Source of the DNA: JAICJC01 sp963709425
GTDB lineage: Bacteria; Actinomycetota; Thermoleophilia; Gaiellales; JAICJC01
DNA: 64,000 nt
NCBI GenBank assembly: GCA_963709425.1
Contig: CAVPWG010000004.1
Location: 434,001 to 498,000 of the forward strand
Direction of reading: 5' to 3'
Shown here: positions 16,216 to 25,900 of the stretch, one piece after another
Layout: each line of letters begins with the position of its first letter
Numbering within the stretch: position 1 is the first letter of the stretch
Program-made: the position numbers and the translations under genes
The notes under the pieces: generated by a model
What the model was told of the DNA's origin: nothing
Database searches by the model: none
Seen by the model: the letters and a program-made list of their open reading frames with translations, nothing else

Positions 16216-17115
16216 GTGAGCGACGACGCTGCGATCCAGACCACCGGCCTGACGAAGGACTATGGCGAGGGCAGAGGGCTCTTCGACCTCGACCTCGACG
16301 TCCGGCGCGGTGAGATCCTCGGATTTCTCGGCCCGAACGGCGCCGGCAAGTCGACGACGATGCGGCTCCTGCTCGACCTGATCAAGCCGACCGCGGGGGC
16401 GGCGACGATCCTGGGCCTCGACAGCCGGGCCGAGAGCCTCGAGGTACGGCGCCGGGTGGGGTTCCTGCCCGGCGACCTCGTGCTCTATCCGACGCTCACC
16501 GGGTCGGCGATGCTCGACTACCTGGGGGAGCTCCGCGGCGGTGTCGACCGGCGCGTGCGCGACGAGCTCGTCGAGCGCTTCGACGCCCAGCTCGGCAGGC
16601 CCCTTCGCGAGCTCTCGACGGGGAACCGGCAGAAGCTCGGCCTGATCCAGGCATTCATGCACGAGCCCGAGCTCCTGATCCTCGACGAGCCGATCGCCGG
16701 CCTCGATCCGCTCGTCCAGCAGAGCTTCCACGCGCTGCTCGGTGAGGTCGCCGCGGAGGGGCGCACGGTCTTTCTCTCCTCCCACACCCTGTCGGAGGTC
16801 GAGCGGGTCGCGGACCGGGTCGCGATCCTGCGCCGAGGGCGGCTGGTGGTGGTCGACTCGCTGGAGCGCCTGCGCGGCGTCGCCGTCCAGCGGCTCGAGA
16901 TCGAATTCGCGGGCGGTGCTCCGACCGTCGAGGATCTCCGCGCCCTGCCGGGCGTGCGCGAGGCCACGTTCCAGGGGCGGCATCTGGTGGTGGCGTTCGA
17001 GGGCTCGGCCGACGCGCTCGTGAAGGCGGTCGCGTCGCACGAGGTGCTCTCGATCCGAAGCCGCGACGACGACCTCGAGGAGATCTTCCTGCACTACTAC
17101 CGGGACGCCGGATGA
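16216..17115 (+). CDS. ABC transporter ATP-binding protein (exporter)
   Basis: ATPase of a two-gene exporter, 299 residues from GTG 16216. Walker A is GPNGAGKST, signature LSTGNRQKLGLIQAF, Walker B LLILDEPIAGLDPLVQ and switch His FLSSHTLSEVER. A C-terminal domain of about 80 residues (EIEFAGGAPTVEDL onward) is present. A TAGCGT box lies 18 bases upstream, giving a short leader. The stop overlaps the permease ATG (ATGA). Confidence 0.91.
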   Translation: MSDDAAIQTTGLTKDYGEGRGLFDLDLDVRRGEILGFLGPNGAGKSTTMRLLLDLIKPTAGAATILGLDSRAESLEVRRRVGFLPGDLVLYPTLTGSAMLDYLGELRGGVDRRVRDELVERFDAQLGRPLRELSTGNRQKLGLIQAFMHEPELLILDEPIAGLDPLVQQSFHALLGEVAAEGRTVFLSSHTLSEVERVADRVAILRRGRLVVVDSLERLRGVAVQRLEIEFAGGAPTVEDLRALPGVREATFQGRHLVVAFEGSADALVKAVASHEVLSIRSRDDDLEEIFLHYYRDAG

Positions 17116-17894
17116 GCGTGCCGGCCCTCAGGATGGCGATTCGTCTGCGGCTCCTGACGACGACATTCTCCGCGGTCGGCATGGCGCTCGTCATCGTGAT
17201 GGTCGGCGCGCTCTTCCCGGCCGTCGGGGACTCGATCGGGAAGCTCGATCTCCCCAAGGGGGTCGCAACGTTGCTCGGCGGCGCTGACTACGGCACGATC
17301 ACCGGGTGGATGCGGAGCGAGATCGGCTCCGTCTACGGCCCGCTCGTGATCGCCTACACCGGCATCTCGGTGGCGGTGTCGTCAACGGCGGGCGAGGAGG
17401 AGGGCGGCATCCTGGCACTGACCCTGGCCTACCCCATCGAGCGCTCGAGGCTGCTCCTGGCCAAGGCCGGTGCCGTCGCGGTCAGCGTCGTCCTGGTGGC
17501 CGTCGGCACGCTCGTGGGGCTGATCGTCGGGGTGGCCGTCGCCGGCGGCGGGATCAGCCTTTCGAACCTCGCGGCGCTGGCACTGCACCTGACGTTCCTG
17601 GGATGGACGACCGGCGCGCTCGCGTTGGCGATCGCCGCGACCACCGGCCGCAAGGCCGTCGCCGCGGGCGCCGCCGCCGCGTTCGCGCTGCTCGGGTTCC
17701 TCGTGAACGGGTTCGCGCCGCTGGTGGGTGCCCTCGAGTGGCTGAAGTACCTCTCGCTCTTCTACTACTACGAGGGCCACGACCCCATCGGAAGCGGCGT
17801 CGACGTGCCCGACCTGGCGCTGCTCGCCGTCGCAACGATCGCGCTCACCGCCGTCGCCGTCTACGGCATGCGCGACCGCGACCTGCGAGGCTAG
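17112..17894 (+). CDS. ABC transporter permease
   Basis: Membrane subunit of the exporter, 260 residues with six predicted helices; the first is TTFSAVGMALVIVMVGALF. The cytoplasmic segment STAGEEEGGILALTLAYPIE matches the ABC-2 coupling loop. ATG overlaps the ATPase stop. The substrate is unknown; such pairs often export drugs or lipids. Confidence 0.88.
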   Translation: MSVPALRMAIRLRLLTTTFSAVGMALVIVMVGALFPAVGDSIGKLDLPKGVATLLGGADYGTITGWMRSEIGSVYGPLVIAYTGISVAVSSTAGEEEGGILALTLAYPIERSRLLLAKAGAVAVSVVLVAVGTLVGLIVGVAVAGGGISLSNLAALALHLTFLGWTTGALALAIAATTGRKAVAAGAAAAFALLGFLVNGFAPLVGALEWLKYLSLFYYYEGHDPIGSGVDVPDLALLAVATIALTAVAVYGMRDRDLRG

Positions 17895-17929
17895 CCGGGG
17901 ATGGGCGCCTGACCCCGGAGGATCATGCG

Positions 17930-18442
17930 GTGACACACCACATCCACCTTCTCCGCCACGCCAAGTCCGCCTGGGATGACCCGGGCCTGCCGGACCACGA
18001 CCGCCCCCTGGCAGCCCGCGGCCGCGCGGCGGTGGAGCGCCTGAGCCGGCACGTCGACGCCAGGGGAGTGGCGCCGGACCTGGTCATCTGCTCCTCGGCG
18101 AGGCGGGCGGTGGAGACATGGGAGGGGATCCGCAGCGGCTTCCCGCCGGACACGCGCATCGAGGTCTCCCCGGAGCTCTACGAGGCCGCCGCTCCATTGC
18201 TCCTACGCCGGCTCAACCTGCTCCCCGAGCCCGTGCACTCGGTACTGATGATCGGCCACAACCCGTCGATCGAAGCGCTTGCAATCGGATTGACCGGTGC
18301 GGGCGCCGCGGGTGCGATTGCCAGGATGACGACGAAGTACCCGACCGGCGCCCTCGCCACCCTGGTCGTCGAGGGGGCCTGGGCGGAGGTCGCCTGGGAG
18401 AGCGCAACTCTCGAGAGCTTCGTGGTACCGAGGGACTTGTGA
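17930..18442 (+). CDS. SixA-like phosphohistidine phosphatase (histidine phosphatase superfamily)
   Basis: Small phosphatase of the branch 2 histidine phosphatase fold, 170 residues. The catalytic RHAK is at residues 9-12 (LLRHAKSAW), with the phosphate-binding Arg in SSARRAVETW (near 52) and the second catalytic His in MIGHNPSIE (near 108). SixA removes phosphate from histidine of phosphorelay proteins; the target here is unknown. GTG 17930 is chosen because GGAGGA lies 7 bases upstream (17917-17922). Confidence 0.9.
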   Translation: MTHHIHLLRHAKSAWDDPGLPDHDRPLAARGRAAVERLSRHVDARGVAPDLVICSSARRAVETWEGIRSGFPPDTRIEVSPELYEAAAPLLLRRLNLLPEPVHSVLMIGHNPSIEALAIGLTGAGAAGAIARMTTKYPTGALATLVVEGAWAEVAWESATLESFVVPRDL

Positions 18443-18444
18443 GT

Positions 18445-20418
18445 TCAGAGCTCGACGTACGCGCCGACCTCGAACACGCGGTCGGGCGGGATGTGGTACG
18501 ACCGCGCGACCGGGGTCGAGTTCTGGTGCAGGAGGGCGAAGAGGCGCTTCCGCCAGCCGGCCATGCGCGCCCTGCCGGTCGGGAGGATCGTCACGTGATC
18601 AACGTAGTAGGAGGTGTGGTCGAGGTCGAGCTCGAGCCCCTGGCGGGTGGCCAGCTCCAGCGCGGCGACCACGTCGGGCTCGTCCTGGTAGCCGTAGCGG
18701 GCGGTGACCGCCACGAACCCCAGCCGGAGCTTCTCGACGGTGATGCGCTCGGCATCCTCGACGTGCGGGACGCCGACCGTGTGGATCTTCACGAGGACGA
18801 CGTGCTCGTGGACGATGCCGTTGTGCTCGGCGTTGTTGAGAAGCGCGGTCGGTACCGTGTCGAGCGACGGTGTCAGGAAGACCGCGCTGCCCGGGATGCG
18901 ATTGGGCTGCTCGTCGATCATCCGGTTGATGTAGCGGCGCAGCGACACGCGGTCCTCCTTCATCGCCCGGGCCAGCGTGAGCCGGCCGCGATGCCACGTC
19001 GTGAGGATCGTGAAGAAGATCGCGCCGACGACGAGCGGGAACCATCCGCCGCTGAGGATCTTCGTCAGATTGGCCGCGAAGAACGTGAGCTCGATCGAGA
19101 TGAAGAACGCGGCGGCCGGCACGACCATCCACAACGGCTTTCGCCAGAGCATCCGGAACACGACGAACGCGAGCAGGGTGTTGGTGGCGAAGATGGCGCT
19201 CAGGGCGATCCCGTAGGCGTTCGCCAGTCCCGTCGGCGACCGGAACGTCAGGACCAGCACGATGACCGACGCGAGCAGGAGCCAGTTCACGACCGGGATG
19301 TAGATCTGCCCGATGATGCGCTTGGACGTGTGACGGATGCTCATCCGCGGCAGGAACCCGAGCTGGATCACCTGCTGGGTCACCGAGAACGCGCCCGAGA
19401 TGACGGCCTGTGAGGCGATCACCGTCGCGACCGTGGCCAGCACGACCATCGCCTTCTGCCCGGTCTGCCCGCCGGGGACGAGGAAGAAGAACGGATTCGA
19501 GATCGTCTCGGGGCGGGCGAGGATCAGCGCGCCCTGCCCCATGTAATTGAGCACCAGGGCCGGAAAGGCCAGCAGGAGCCAGGCGCGGGTGATCGCCTTG
19601 CGGCCGAAGTGGCCCATGTCGGCGTAGATCGCCTCTGCGCCCGTCACGGCGAGGAAGACGGAGCCGAGCGCGAAGAACCCCATCTTGGGATCGTCGGCGA
19701 CGAACTGCGCAGCGTACGTCGGAGAGACGGCCCGGAGGATGCCCGGGTTGGCGGCCACCTCCTTCAGGCCCAATGCGCCGAGCACCAGGAACCAGACGAC
19801 CATGATCGGCCCGAACAGCCCTCCCACCGCACCGGTGCCGAACCGCTGAAGCGCGAAGAGCGCGATCAGGATCACCAGCGAGAACGGCACGACCTGCGCC
19901 GCCAGGGTGGGCGACGCCACGTTGAGCCCGGACACGGCCGACACCACCGAGATGGCCGGCGTCAGCATGCCGTCGCCGTAGAAGAGCGAGGCGCCGAGCA
20001 CGCCGACGATGACGAGCCCGGTCTTCCGGCGCGTCTTCGTCAAGCGCTCGATCAGCGCCACCAGCGCCATGATGCCGCCCTCGCCGTGGTTGTCGACGCG
20101 CAGGATCAGGAGCACGTACTTCAGCGTGACGACCACCAGCAGCGCCCAGACGATCAGTGACAGTGCGCCATAGACCCGAAGCGGCGACGGCCCCATCGGA
20201 TGGTCGCCGCTGAAGATCAGCTGGACCGTGTAGAGCGGGCTCGTGCCGATGTCGCCGTACACGACGCCCAGGGCGCCGAGCGACAGCGCGATCGGGGCCC
20301 AGCGCGAGGCCCGGCGGGCCTCCCCCCGGCCGTCGACCGCACGCCTGCCCGCCCCCGTCCGGCGCGCCGGAGCGGTGACCACGCCCTCCCCCGCCGTCAT
20401 GCTCGCATCGGTGGCCAC
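18445..20418 (-). CDS. kup: KUP-family potassium uptake transporter
   Basis: Secondary K+ (H+ symport) transporter of 657 residues. A hydrophilic start of ~40 residues leads into the first helix with the family hallmark YGDIGTSPLYT (near 57). About twelve membrane segments follow, including VDNHGEGGIMALVALI and ALGSVFLAVTGAEAIYADMG, which carry K+-coordinating acidic residues. The cytoplasmic C-terminal domain covers ~150 residues. GTG 20418 is preferred over ATG 20400 because a GGAG lies 8 bases before it. It is the last gene of an operon with a Usp protein and an APC-Usp fusion, suggesting stress- or nucleotide-controlled K+ uptake. Confidence 0.93.
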   Translation of the reverse strand: MATDASMTAGEGVVTAPARRTGAGRRAVDGRGEARRASRWAPIALSLGALGVVYGDIGTSPLYTVQLIFSGDHPMGPSPLRVYGALSLIVWALLVVVTLKYVLLILRVDNHGEGGIMALVALIERLTKTRRKTGLVIVGVLGASLFYGDGMLTPAISVVSAVSGLNVASPTLAAQVVPFSLVILIALFALQRFGTGAVGGLFGPIMVVWFLVLGALGLKEVAANPGILRAVSPTYAAQFVADDPKMGFFALGSVFLAVTGAEAIYADMGHFGRKAITRAWLLLAFPALVLNYMGQGALILARPETISNPFFFLVPGGQTGQKAMVVLATVATVIASQAVISGAFSVTQQVIQLGFLPRMSIRHTSKRIIGQIYIPVVNWLLLASVIVLVLTFRSPTGLANAYGIALSAIFATNTLLAFVVFRMLWRKPLWMVVPAAAFFISIELTFFAANLTKILSGGWFPLVVGAIFFTILTTWHRGRLTLARAMKEDRVSLRRYINRMIDEQPNRIPGSAVFLTPSLDTVPTALLNNAEHNGIVHEHVVLVKIHTVGVPHVEDAERITVEKLRLGFVAVTARYGYQDEPDVVAALELATRQGLELDLDHTSYYVDHVTILPTGRARMAGWRKRLFALLHQNSTPVARSYHIPPDRVFEVGAYVEL

Positions 20419-20423
20419 CGCGT

Positions 20424-20876
20424 CTACTCCGTGAGCGCCTTGGGGGATCGGGACGGGGCGACCCGGCGACGGCGGGCCGTGCGCCGGGCGGGGACGACCA
20501 CCAGCTCGGACGCGACCCCGCGGGCTGCGCGGCGGACGCCCCACCCCGCACTGCCGACGAGCACGAGCGCGTCGACCGGCCACACCGCGTCGAGGAGCGC
20601 CGAAACGCTCCGGCACGGCACGATCTCGGCCCGGCACGGCGTGCGCAGCGACGCCGCGGCCCGCTCGGCCGCCTCGCGGAGGCGGTCGAGCCGATCGGCC
20701 AGCCGCGGCGGCCAGGCAGTGATCGGCAAGGTCGCCGGCAGCACCGCGGGGACCATGACCCGCACGACCTTGACCGCCTCCCGAGGCGCCCGGTCGAACG
20801 CATCGGCGAGGGCCTTGGTCAGGAGCGCCGGCTCGACGCGCGAGTCGGTGCAGACGATGAGGGTGTGGTACCTCAC
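20424..20876 (-). CDS. Universal stress protein (UspA)-like protein
   Basis: 150-residue Rossmann-like protein with a typical Usp start (YHTLIVCTDS, beta-1 and nucleotide-pocket Asp). Near the end VLVGSAGWGVRRAARGVASE resembles the ATP-binding G-2x-G-9x-G motif but is imperfect, so ATP binding is uncertain. ATG at 20876 overlaps the stop of the APC-Usp gene, and kup follows after 5 bases. It may form hetero-oligomers with the Usp-like tail of the permease (inference). Confidence 0.75.
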   Translation of the reverse strand: MRYHTLIVCTDSRVEPALLTKALADAFDRAPREAVKVVRVMVPAVLPATLPITAWPPRLADRLDRLREAAERAAASLRTPCRAEIVPCRSVSALLDAVWPVDALVLVGSAGWGVRRAARGVASELVVVPARRTARRRRVAPSRSPKALTE

Positions 20877-22795
20877 GTCCCGACCTCGGGCCGGACGATC
20901 ATCACGCGCTGGCGGGCCTCGGCCACGATCCGGCGGACGACGTGGTCGTACGTCACGCGCCGGAGGTCGACGCGCTGGAGGCCGCCTGCCCGCAGCACGA
21001 TCACCTGCGAGTCGCGCCTGGTGGCCTCGGCGAGGATCGACTCGGCGGGATCGCGCGTCCGCAGGTGGCTCGTATGCACGTGGATGCCGTACTGCTTTCC
21101 GATCGCCCGGCCGGCCGCGGCGAGCCGTTCAACCACCCCCTCGAGGTCGTCGATCTCCATGTCCATCTCCTCTCCGAGCGGGATCTCCGTAAATGCGAGC
21201 ACCACCAGCGACGCCCGCCGCTCGGTGGCCAACTGCGCGGCCACGTCGACGAGGTCAGTGGGCGTGGTCGCCGCCGCGGTGTTGACGGGTATCAGGAGGG
21301 TCTGGAACTCGACCTCGACGCCCGGCCCGCGCCGCGCCGCGACCTCGGCCGGCGTCCGCTCCGTGAGCGACAGGCCGAGCCGGCTGCGGTGGGCGGCATA
21401 CGCGGCCAGGCCGAGCACGATCCACGCCGCGCCGACGTAGCGGGCGTCGCTCTGGAGCAGGACGAGGGCCAGCCAGAGGAACGCCGTGCACGTCCCGCCG
21501 ACGAGGGCGGGAAGCGGGATCCGCCGGCCGTCGACGACGAGGTTCACCGGAGTCTCGACGGGCCGGTAGCGGCCCGGGTCGCGCCAGCGCAGCACGACGA
21601 CCGACACGTGGACGCTCGTGAAGGCGATGAGCGCGCCGAAGACGTACGCTCCGGCCAGCATCCCCACCCCGCCGGCCAGCGCCTGGGCAACCACGAGGAC
21701 CGCCGCCGTGGCTCCGCACGCCGCGACCGCCGCGACCGGGGCCTGGGTCTTGGGGTGCGGCTCGGCGACGACCGCGGGGAGCTGGTGATGCTGTGCGAGC
21801 CAGCGAGCAAGACGCGAGCAGCTCCTGAGGGCCGCGTGCGCGACGAACCCCAGCATGATCGCCACGAGCAGCGCCACGAGGTACTCGACCCCGGCTCTCA
21901 GGACGTGCAGCGGAACCGCCGAGACGATCCCGAGCACCGGATAGGCCGCGTAGCCCTGCGGCGAGGGCGCGGCCAGGAGCGTCGTGTAGCCACCGCCCGG
22001 CGAACGGACGACGGGTGTCGCCATCAACGCCACGAGCGAGACCGCGGCCGCGACCGAGACCACCGACGCCACCAACACGGACGAGGTCCAAGCCAGGTCG
22101 CGCTCGGGATCGCGAGCGTCGGCGGCCATCTCCCCGATCGCATCGATGCCTGCGTAGGCAGCGAGGGCGAGGGCGCAGGCCAGGATCAGCCCTTCGAGCG
22201 ACGGTGCCGTTCCGAAGTGCACGCTCTGCTGGAGCGCCCCGGGTCGGAAGACGAAGGCCAGGCCGAGCAGCACGAGCAGCAGCTGGACGACCAGGTCGAG
22301 AACGCCGAGGAAAGCGGCGAGGCTCGCCGACGGCTCGGCACCCGCCGCGCACGCCGCGGCGACCAGACCGATGACGACGAGCGCGCCGGCCACGGACCAT
22401 CCCCCGGACGCGAGCGGACTCCAGAAGACGCTCAGATACCCGGCCGCGAACACCGCCGAGAGCGCGGCCATCGCGGCGAGCGCCAGGCACATCGCCCAGC
22501 CGGTCACGAAGCTCGCGAGCTCGTTCAGGGCGTGCCGGGCGAGCGCCGCCGACTCGCCGGCCTCGGGGAACACCGAGGCGCCCTCGGCGGACGCGACCGC
22601 GACCGTGGCGACGACCAGGCCGGCCACGACGAGCGCGACAGGTGTCAGACCCAGCCCGTGCAGGGCGACCACGCCGAGCGCAAGGTAGATCCCCGACCCC
22701 AGGCGGGGATACGCCGACGCAAGGAGGCCGCCTCGGCCGAGCGCCGGCGCGGGGCGAAGGACATGCCGTCGAACCACCGGTGAGCGAGAGGCCAT
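20873..22795 (-). CDS. APC-superfamily permease with C-terminal Usp-like domain
   Basis: 640 residues. Positions ~25-470 carry about twelve membrane segments of the amino-acid/polyamine/organocation fold (for example SGIYLALGVVALHGLGLTPV and YAGIDAIGEMAADARDPER, the latter the common loop of APC amino-acid permeases). Residues ~495-640 are a cytoplasmic domain starting VEVEFQTLLIPVNTAAA and ending RQRVMIVRPEV, with the fold pattern of universal stress proteins. The B. subtilis K+ importer KimA is an APC protein with a comparable regulatory tail that binds c-di-AMP. Its neighbour kup makes K+ a plausible substrate, but an amino acid is equally possible. First gene of the Usp-kup operon. Confidence 0.85.
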   Translation of the reverse strand: MASRSPVVRRHVLRPAPALGRGGLLASAYPRLGSGIYLALGVVALHGLGLTPVALVVAGLVVATVAVASAEGASVFPEAGESAALARHALNELASFVTGWAMCLALAAMAALSAVFAAGYLSVFWSPLASGGWSVAGALVVIGLVAAACAAGAEPSASLAAFLGVLDLVVQLLLVLLGLAFVFRPGALQQSVHFGTAPSLEGLILACALALAAYAGIDAIGEMAADARDPERDLAWTSSVLVASVVSVAAAVSLVALMATPVVRSPGGGYTTLLAAPSPQGYAAYPVLGIVSAVPLHVLRAGVEYLVALLVAIMLGFVAHAALRSCSRLARWLAQHHQLPAVVAEPHPKTQAPVAAVAACGATAAVLVVAQALAGGVGMLAGAYVFGALIAFTSVHVSVVVLRWRDPGRYRPVETPVNLVVDGRRIPLPALVGGTCTAFLWLALVLLQSDARYVGAAWIVLGLAAYAAHRSRLGLSLTERTPAEVAARRGPGVEVEFQTLLIPVNTAAATTPTDLVDVAAQLATERRASLVVLAFTEIPLGEEMDMEIDDLEGVVERLAAAGRAIGKQYGIHVHTSHLRTRDPAESILAEATRRDSQVIVLRAGGLQRVDLRRVTYDHVVRRIVAEARQRVMIVRPEVGT

Positions 22796-22857
22796 CTCTC
22801 ACAAGGTCGCACCGATCGCCTCACGAGCGCATGACGATCAGGGCCACTTGCATGCCA

Positions 22858-22890
22858 ATCACGTCACAACAGCATCACGGCGGTATCACG
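22858..22890. repeat. Triple ATCACG repeat in the divergent regulatory region
   Basis: ATCACG occurs at 22858-22863, 22874-22879 and 22885-22890 (start-to-start 16 and 11 bases). The array lies between the divergent APC-Usp operon and the cyclase/ATPase gene, just upstream of the -35 of the latter. It may be a regulator-binding array; the regulator is unknown. Confidence 0.4.
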
Positions 22891-22911
22891 ATGCGAAGAT
22901 GCGCCTTCGAG

Positions 22912-22940
22912 TTGGGCTTGTGCGAGGTGTGACTTATACT
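22912..22940 (+). promoter_or_regulatory. Leaderless-type promoter of the cyclase/ATPase gene
   Basis: TTGGGC (22912-22917) and TATACT (22935-22940) are 17 bases apart. The -10 ends 6 bases before GTG 22947. This supports 22947 as the true start rather than in-frame codons upstream (from 22848), which would precede the promoter. Confidence 0.65.
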
Positions 22941-22946
22941 CGCGCG

Positions 22947-25900
22947 GTGGAGCGTAAGCTCGCGACGATCCTGTTCGCCGACCTCGTGGGGTCGACGGAG
23001 CTGGGCGCGTCGCTCGACCCGGAGCACGCGCGCGACATGCTCGACCGCTTCTACGACGCGATGGAAGCGGAGATCGCGCTCGGCGGCGGAACGGTCGAGA
23101 AGTTCATCGGCGACGCCGTCGTCGCCGTGTTCGGCGCACCCGCTGCGCAGGAGGACCACGCCGAGCGGGCACTGCAGGTCGCCGTCTGGATGCAGGAGCG
23201 GCTCCAGGAGCTCTTCGGCGGCCGGCTCTCTCTGAGGATCGGCGTGAACTCGGGAGAGGTCGCGGTCGGCCGCGCTCGCGAGGGCAGCTCGTTTGCGACC
23301 GGCGACGCGGTCAACGTTGCCGCGCGCCTCGAACAGGCGGCCGAGCCCGGCCACACGCTCGTGGGGGAGCGCACCGCGGCCCTCGTCGGCGGCGCGTTCG
23401 AGCTCGGCGAGCCCCGGACCATTGAGGCCAAGGGAAAGAAGGGGGGCGTCGCCTGCCGGGAGCTCGGTCCGATGCTCGCGCCGCGGCGGCCGCGCGGCGG
23501 GCACGGGCTAGCATCGAGCTTCGTGGGCCGCGAGCGCGAGCTTCGCTGGCTCGAGGACGCCGTCGCGCGCACGGAGGCGGACGGGCGACCGCGCCTCGTG
23601 AAGGTCGTTGGCGAGGCGGGCATGGGAAAGACGAGCGTCGTCCTCGAGCTGCGGGATCGGCTGCCGGAGGCGACGGCATTTCGCCTCGGCCGCTGCCTCT
23701 CCTACGGCCGCGGCGTCACCTACAGCGCGCTCGCCGACGTGCTGCGGGCGGAGCTCGGCCTACGGCAGGAGGACCCGGCCGAAGACATCGTGGAGCGGCT
23801 CGCCGGTCGCGAGATCCTCGGCCTCACGCTCGGCCTCGACGTCGCCGGCGATCTCGACCCGCGGGCGGCGCTCCTGCAGCTCCAGGACCGGTGGGTCGAG
23901 CTGATCTCCCAGCTCGGCGCGCGGGGGCCTGCGGTCGTGGTCATCGAGGACCTGCACTGGGCCGCCGGGCCTCTGGTCGAGGTGCTCGACCGGGTGCTCC
24001 TGGACGCGCAGGGCCCGGTCCTCCTGCTCGGGACCATGCGACCGGATGGGACCGCGTTCCCGGCAGCGGAGGCGCTGACCCTGGAGCGCCTCGCCGAGGA
24101 GGAGACGGCCGAGCTCGCCGAGGCTGCGCTGGCAGGCCCGCTCGAACCACGCGCGCTGGAGCTGGTCGCCGGCCACGCGGAGGGAAACCCGTTCTTCGTC
24201 GAGGAGGTGCTCGCGGATCTCCTCGACAGAGGCCTGCTGGAGCGGAACGGCGACGGCTGGTCGCTGCGCGACGCGGCCGTGGAGCTCGGCATCCCGGACA
24301 CCGTCCGCGGCGTCCTCGCCGCGCGCATCGACCTGCTCCCGGCCGAGGCGAAGGAGGCGCTTCAGGCCGCATCGGTGATCGGCCGCTCGTTCACTCCGGG
24401 AGGCCTGGCCGCGCTGATCGGATCGAGCGCCGAGGTGCGAACGCTCGTGGAGCGCGGCTTCGTCCGCCCCACGGAGCCCGAGCTCGTGTTCAAGCACGCG
24501 CTCACGCGCGAGGTCGCCTACGACACCCTGGCGAAGGCGGCCCGGGCGCGCATGCACGCGACCTTCGCGCGCTGGATCGAGGCGGACGATGCGACGGATC
24601 GCCGTGCGGGCGTGCTGGCCCATCACTACTCGGAGGCGGTCGACCCCGGCATCGCCGAGCTCGCCTGGCGGGACCGGGAGGACGAGCTCGCGGAACTCTC
24701 GGCGGCGGCGCTGCGCTGGCTGCGGCGCGCCGCCGAGCTCTCGCTCGCGCGCTTCGATCTCGACGACGCCCTCGCGCAGCTTCACCGCGCCGCCGAGCTC
24801 GCGCCGGGCGAGGCAGACGTGTGGCATGCGATCGGCCGGGTGAACGCGCTCAAGTTCGACGGCGAGGCCATGTGGCCGGCGATGGAGAAGGCGATCGAGC
24901 TGGCCGAGCGACCGGAGGCTCTGGCCGACCTCTATGCGGAGCTCACGTTCGAGACGGTCATGCGCGGCGGGATGTGGAAGCGCCCGCTCGACCACGGCCT
25001 CGTCGAGACATGGCTCGCCCGGGCGCTCGAGCTCGCGGACGCCGGCGGCGCCGCCCGCGCCAGAGCGCTCGTCACGAAGGCAACCTGGGAGGACGATGTC
25101 GAAGTGGCGGAGCAGGCGGTCGCGCTCGCCGAGCGGCTCGACGATCCGGTGCTCCTGTCGTACGCCTACTGGGCGCGGTCGGGCGCGGCGTTCATCGCCT
25201 TCGACTTCCGCGACGCGGACCGGTGGGCGCAGCGCCGCTTCGAGCTCCTTGATCGCCTTACCGATCCCGACAAGATCGCCCATATCCACTACTACGGAGC
25301 GACGGCGGCGCTCGCCGCCGGACGGCCGCAGGAGGCAGAGGCGCTCGTGCGCACGCACGACCTCGTCGCCTCGCGGCTGAGCCCGCACCACGAGGTGCAC
25401 GCCCTCGGCGTACTCCTCTTCGTCGAGGAGGCGCTCGGACACTGGGACGAGGTGCGCCGGCTTCAGCAACGCGTCGAGCCGGCGGTCGCAGCCAACCAGG
25501 GGACGCCGTGCGTGCTCAACGCGAGGACGCTCTTCTCGTGCGCCGTCGCGTACGGCGAGCTCGGCCTCGAAGCCGAGGCCCGGCGCCTCGAGACCGCCGC
25601 GGTCGCGCAGGGCTTTCAGGACCTCGACGTCGGGTTCTGGCTCGATCCGCCGCCGGCGCACCTCGCGCTCCTGCGCGGCGACCTCGAACGGGTCGCCACG
25701 CTGCTCGAGTCGTCCGGGGAGACGTGGCACTGGTCGGCGGACGGCAGCCTCTACGCGCTTGCGACGAAGCTTGATGCGCTGATCGCCCTCGGGCGGTTGA
25801 GCGAGGCCGAGGAAGCCGCGACCCCCCTTCTTCAGCCGGGGACGTATCTGGAGCCGTTCGCTCTGCGTACGCTGGGTCTCGTGCGGAGCGACCGCGCCCT

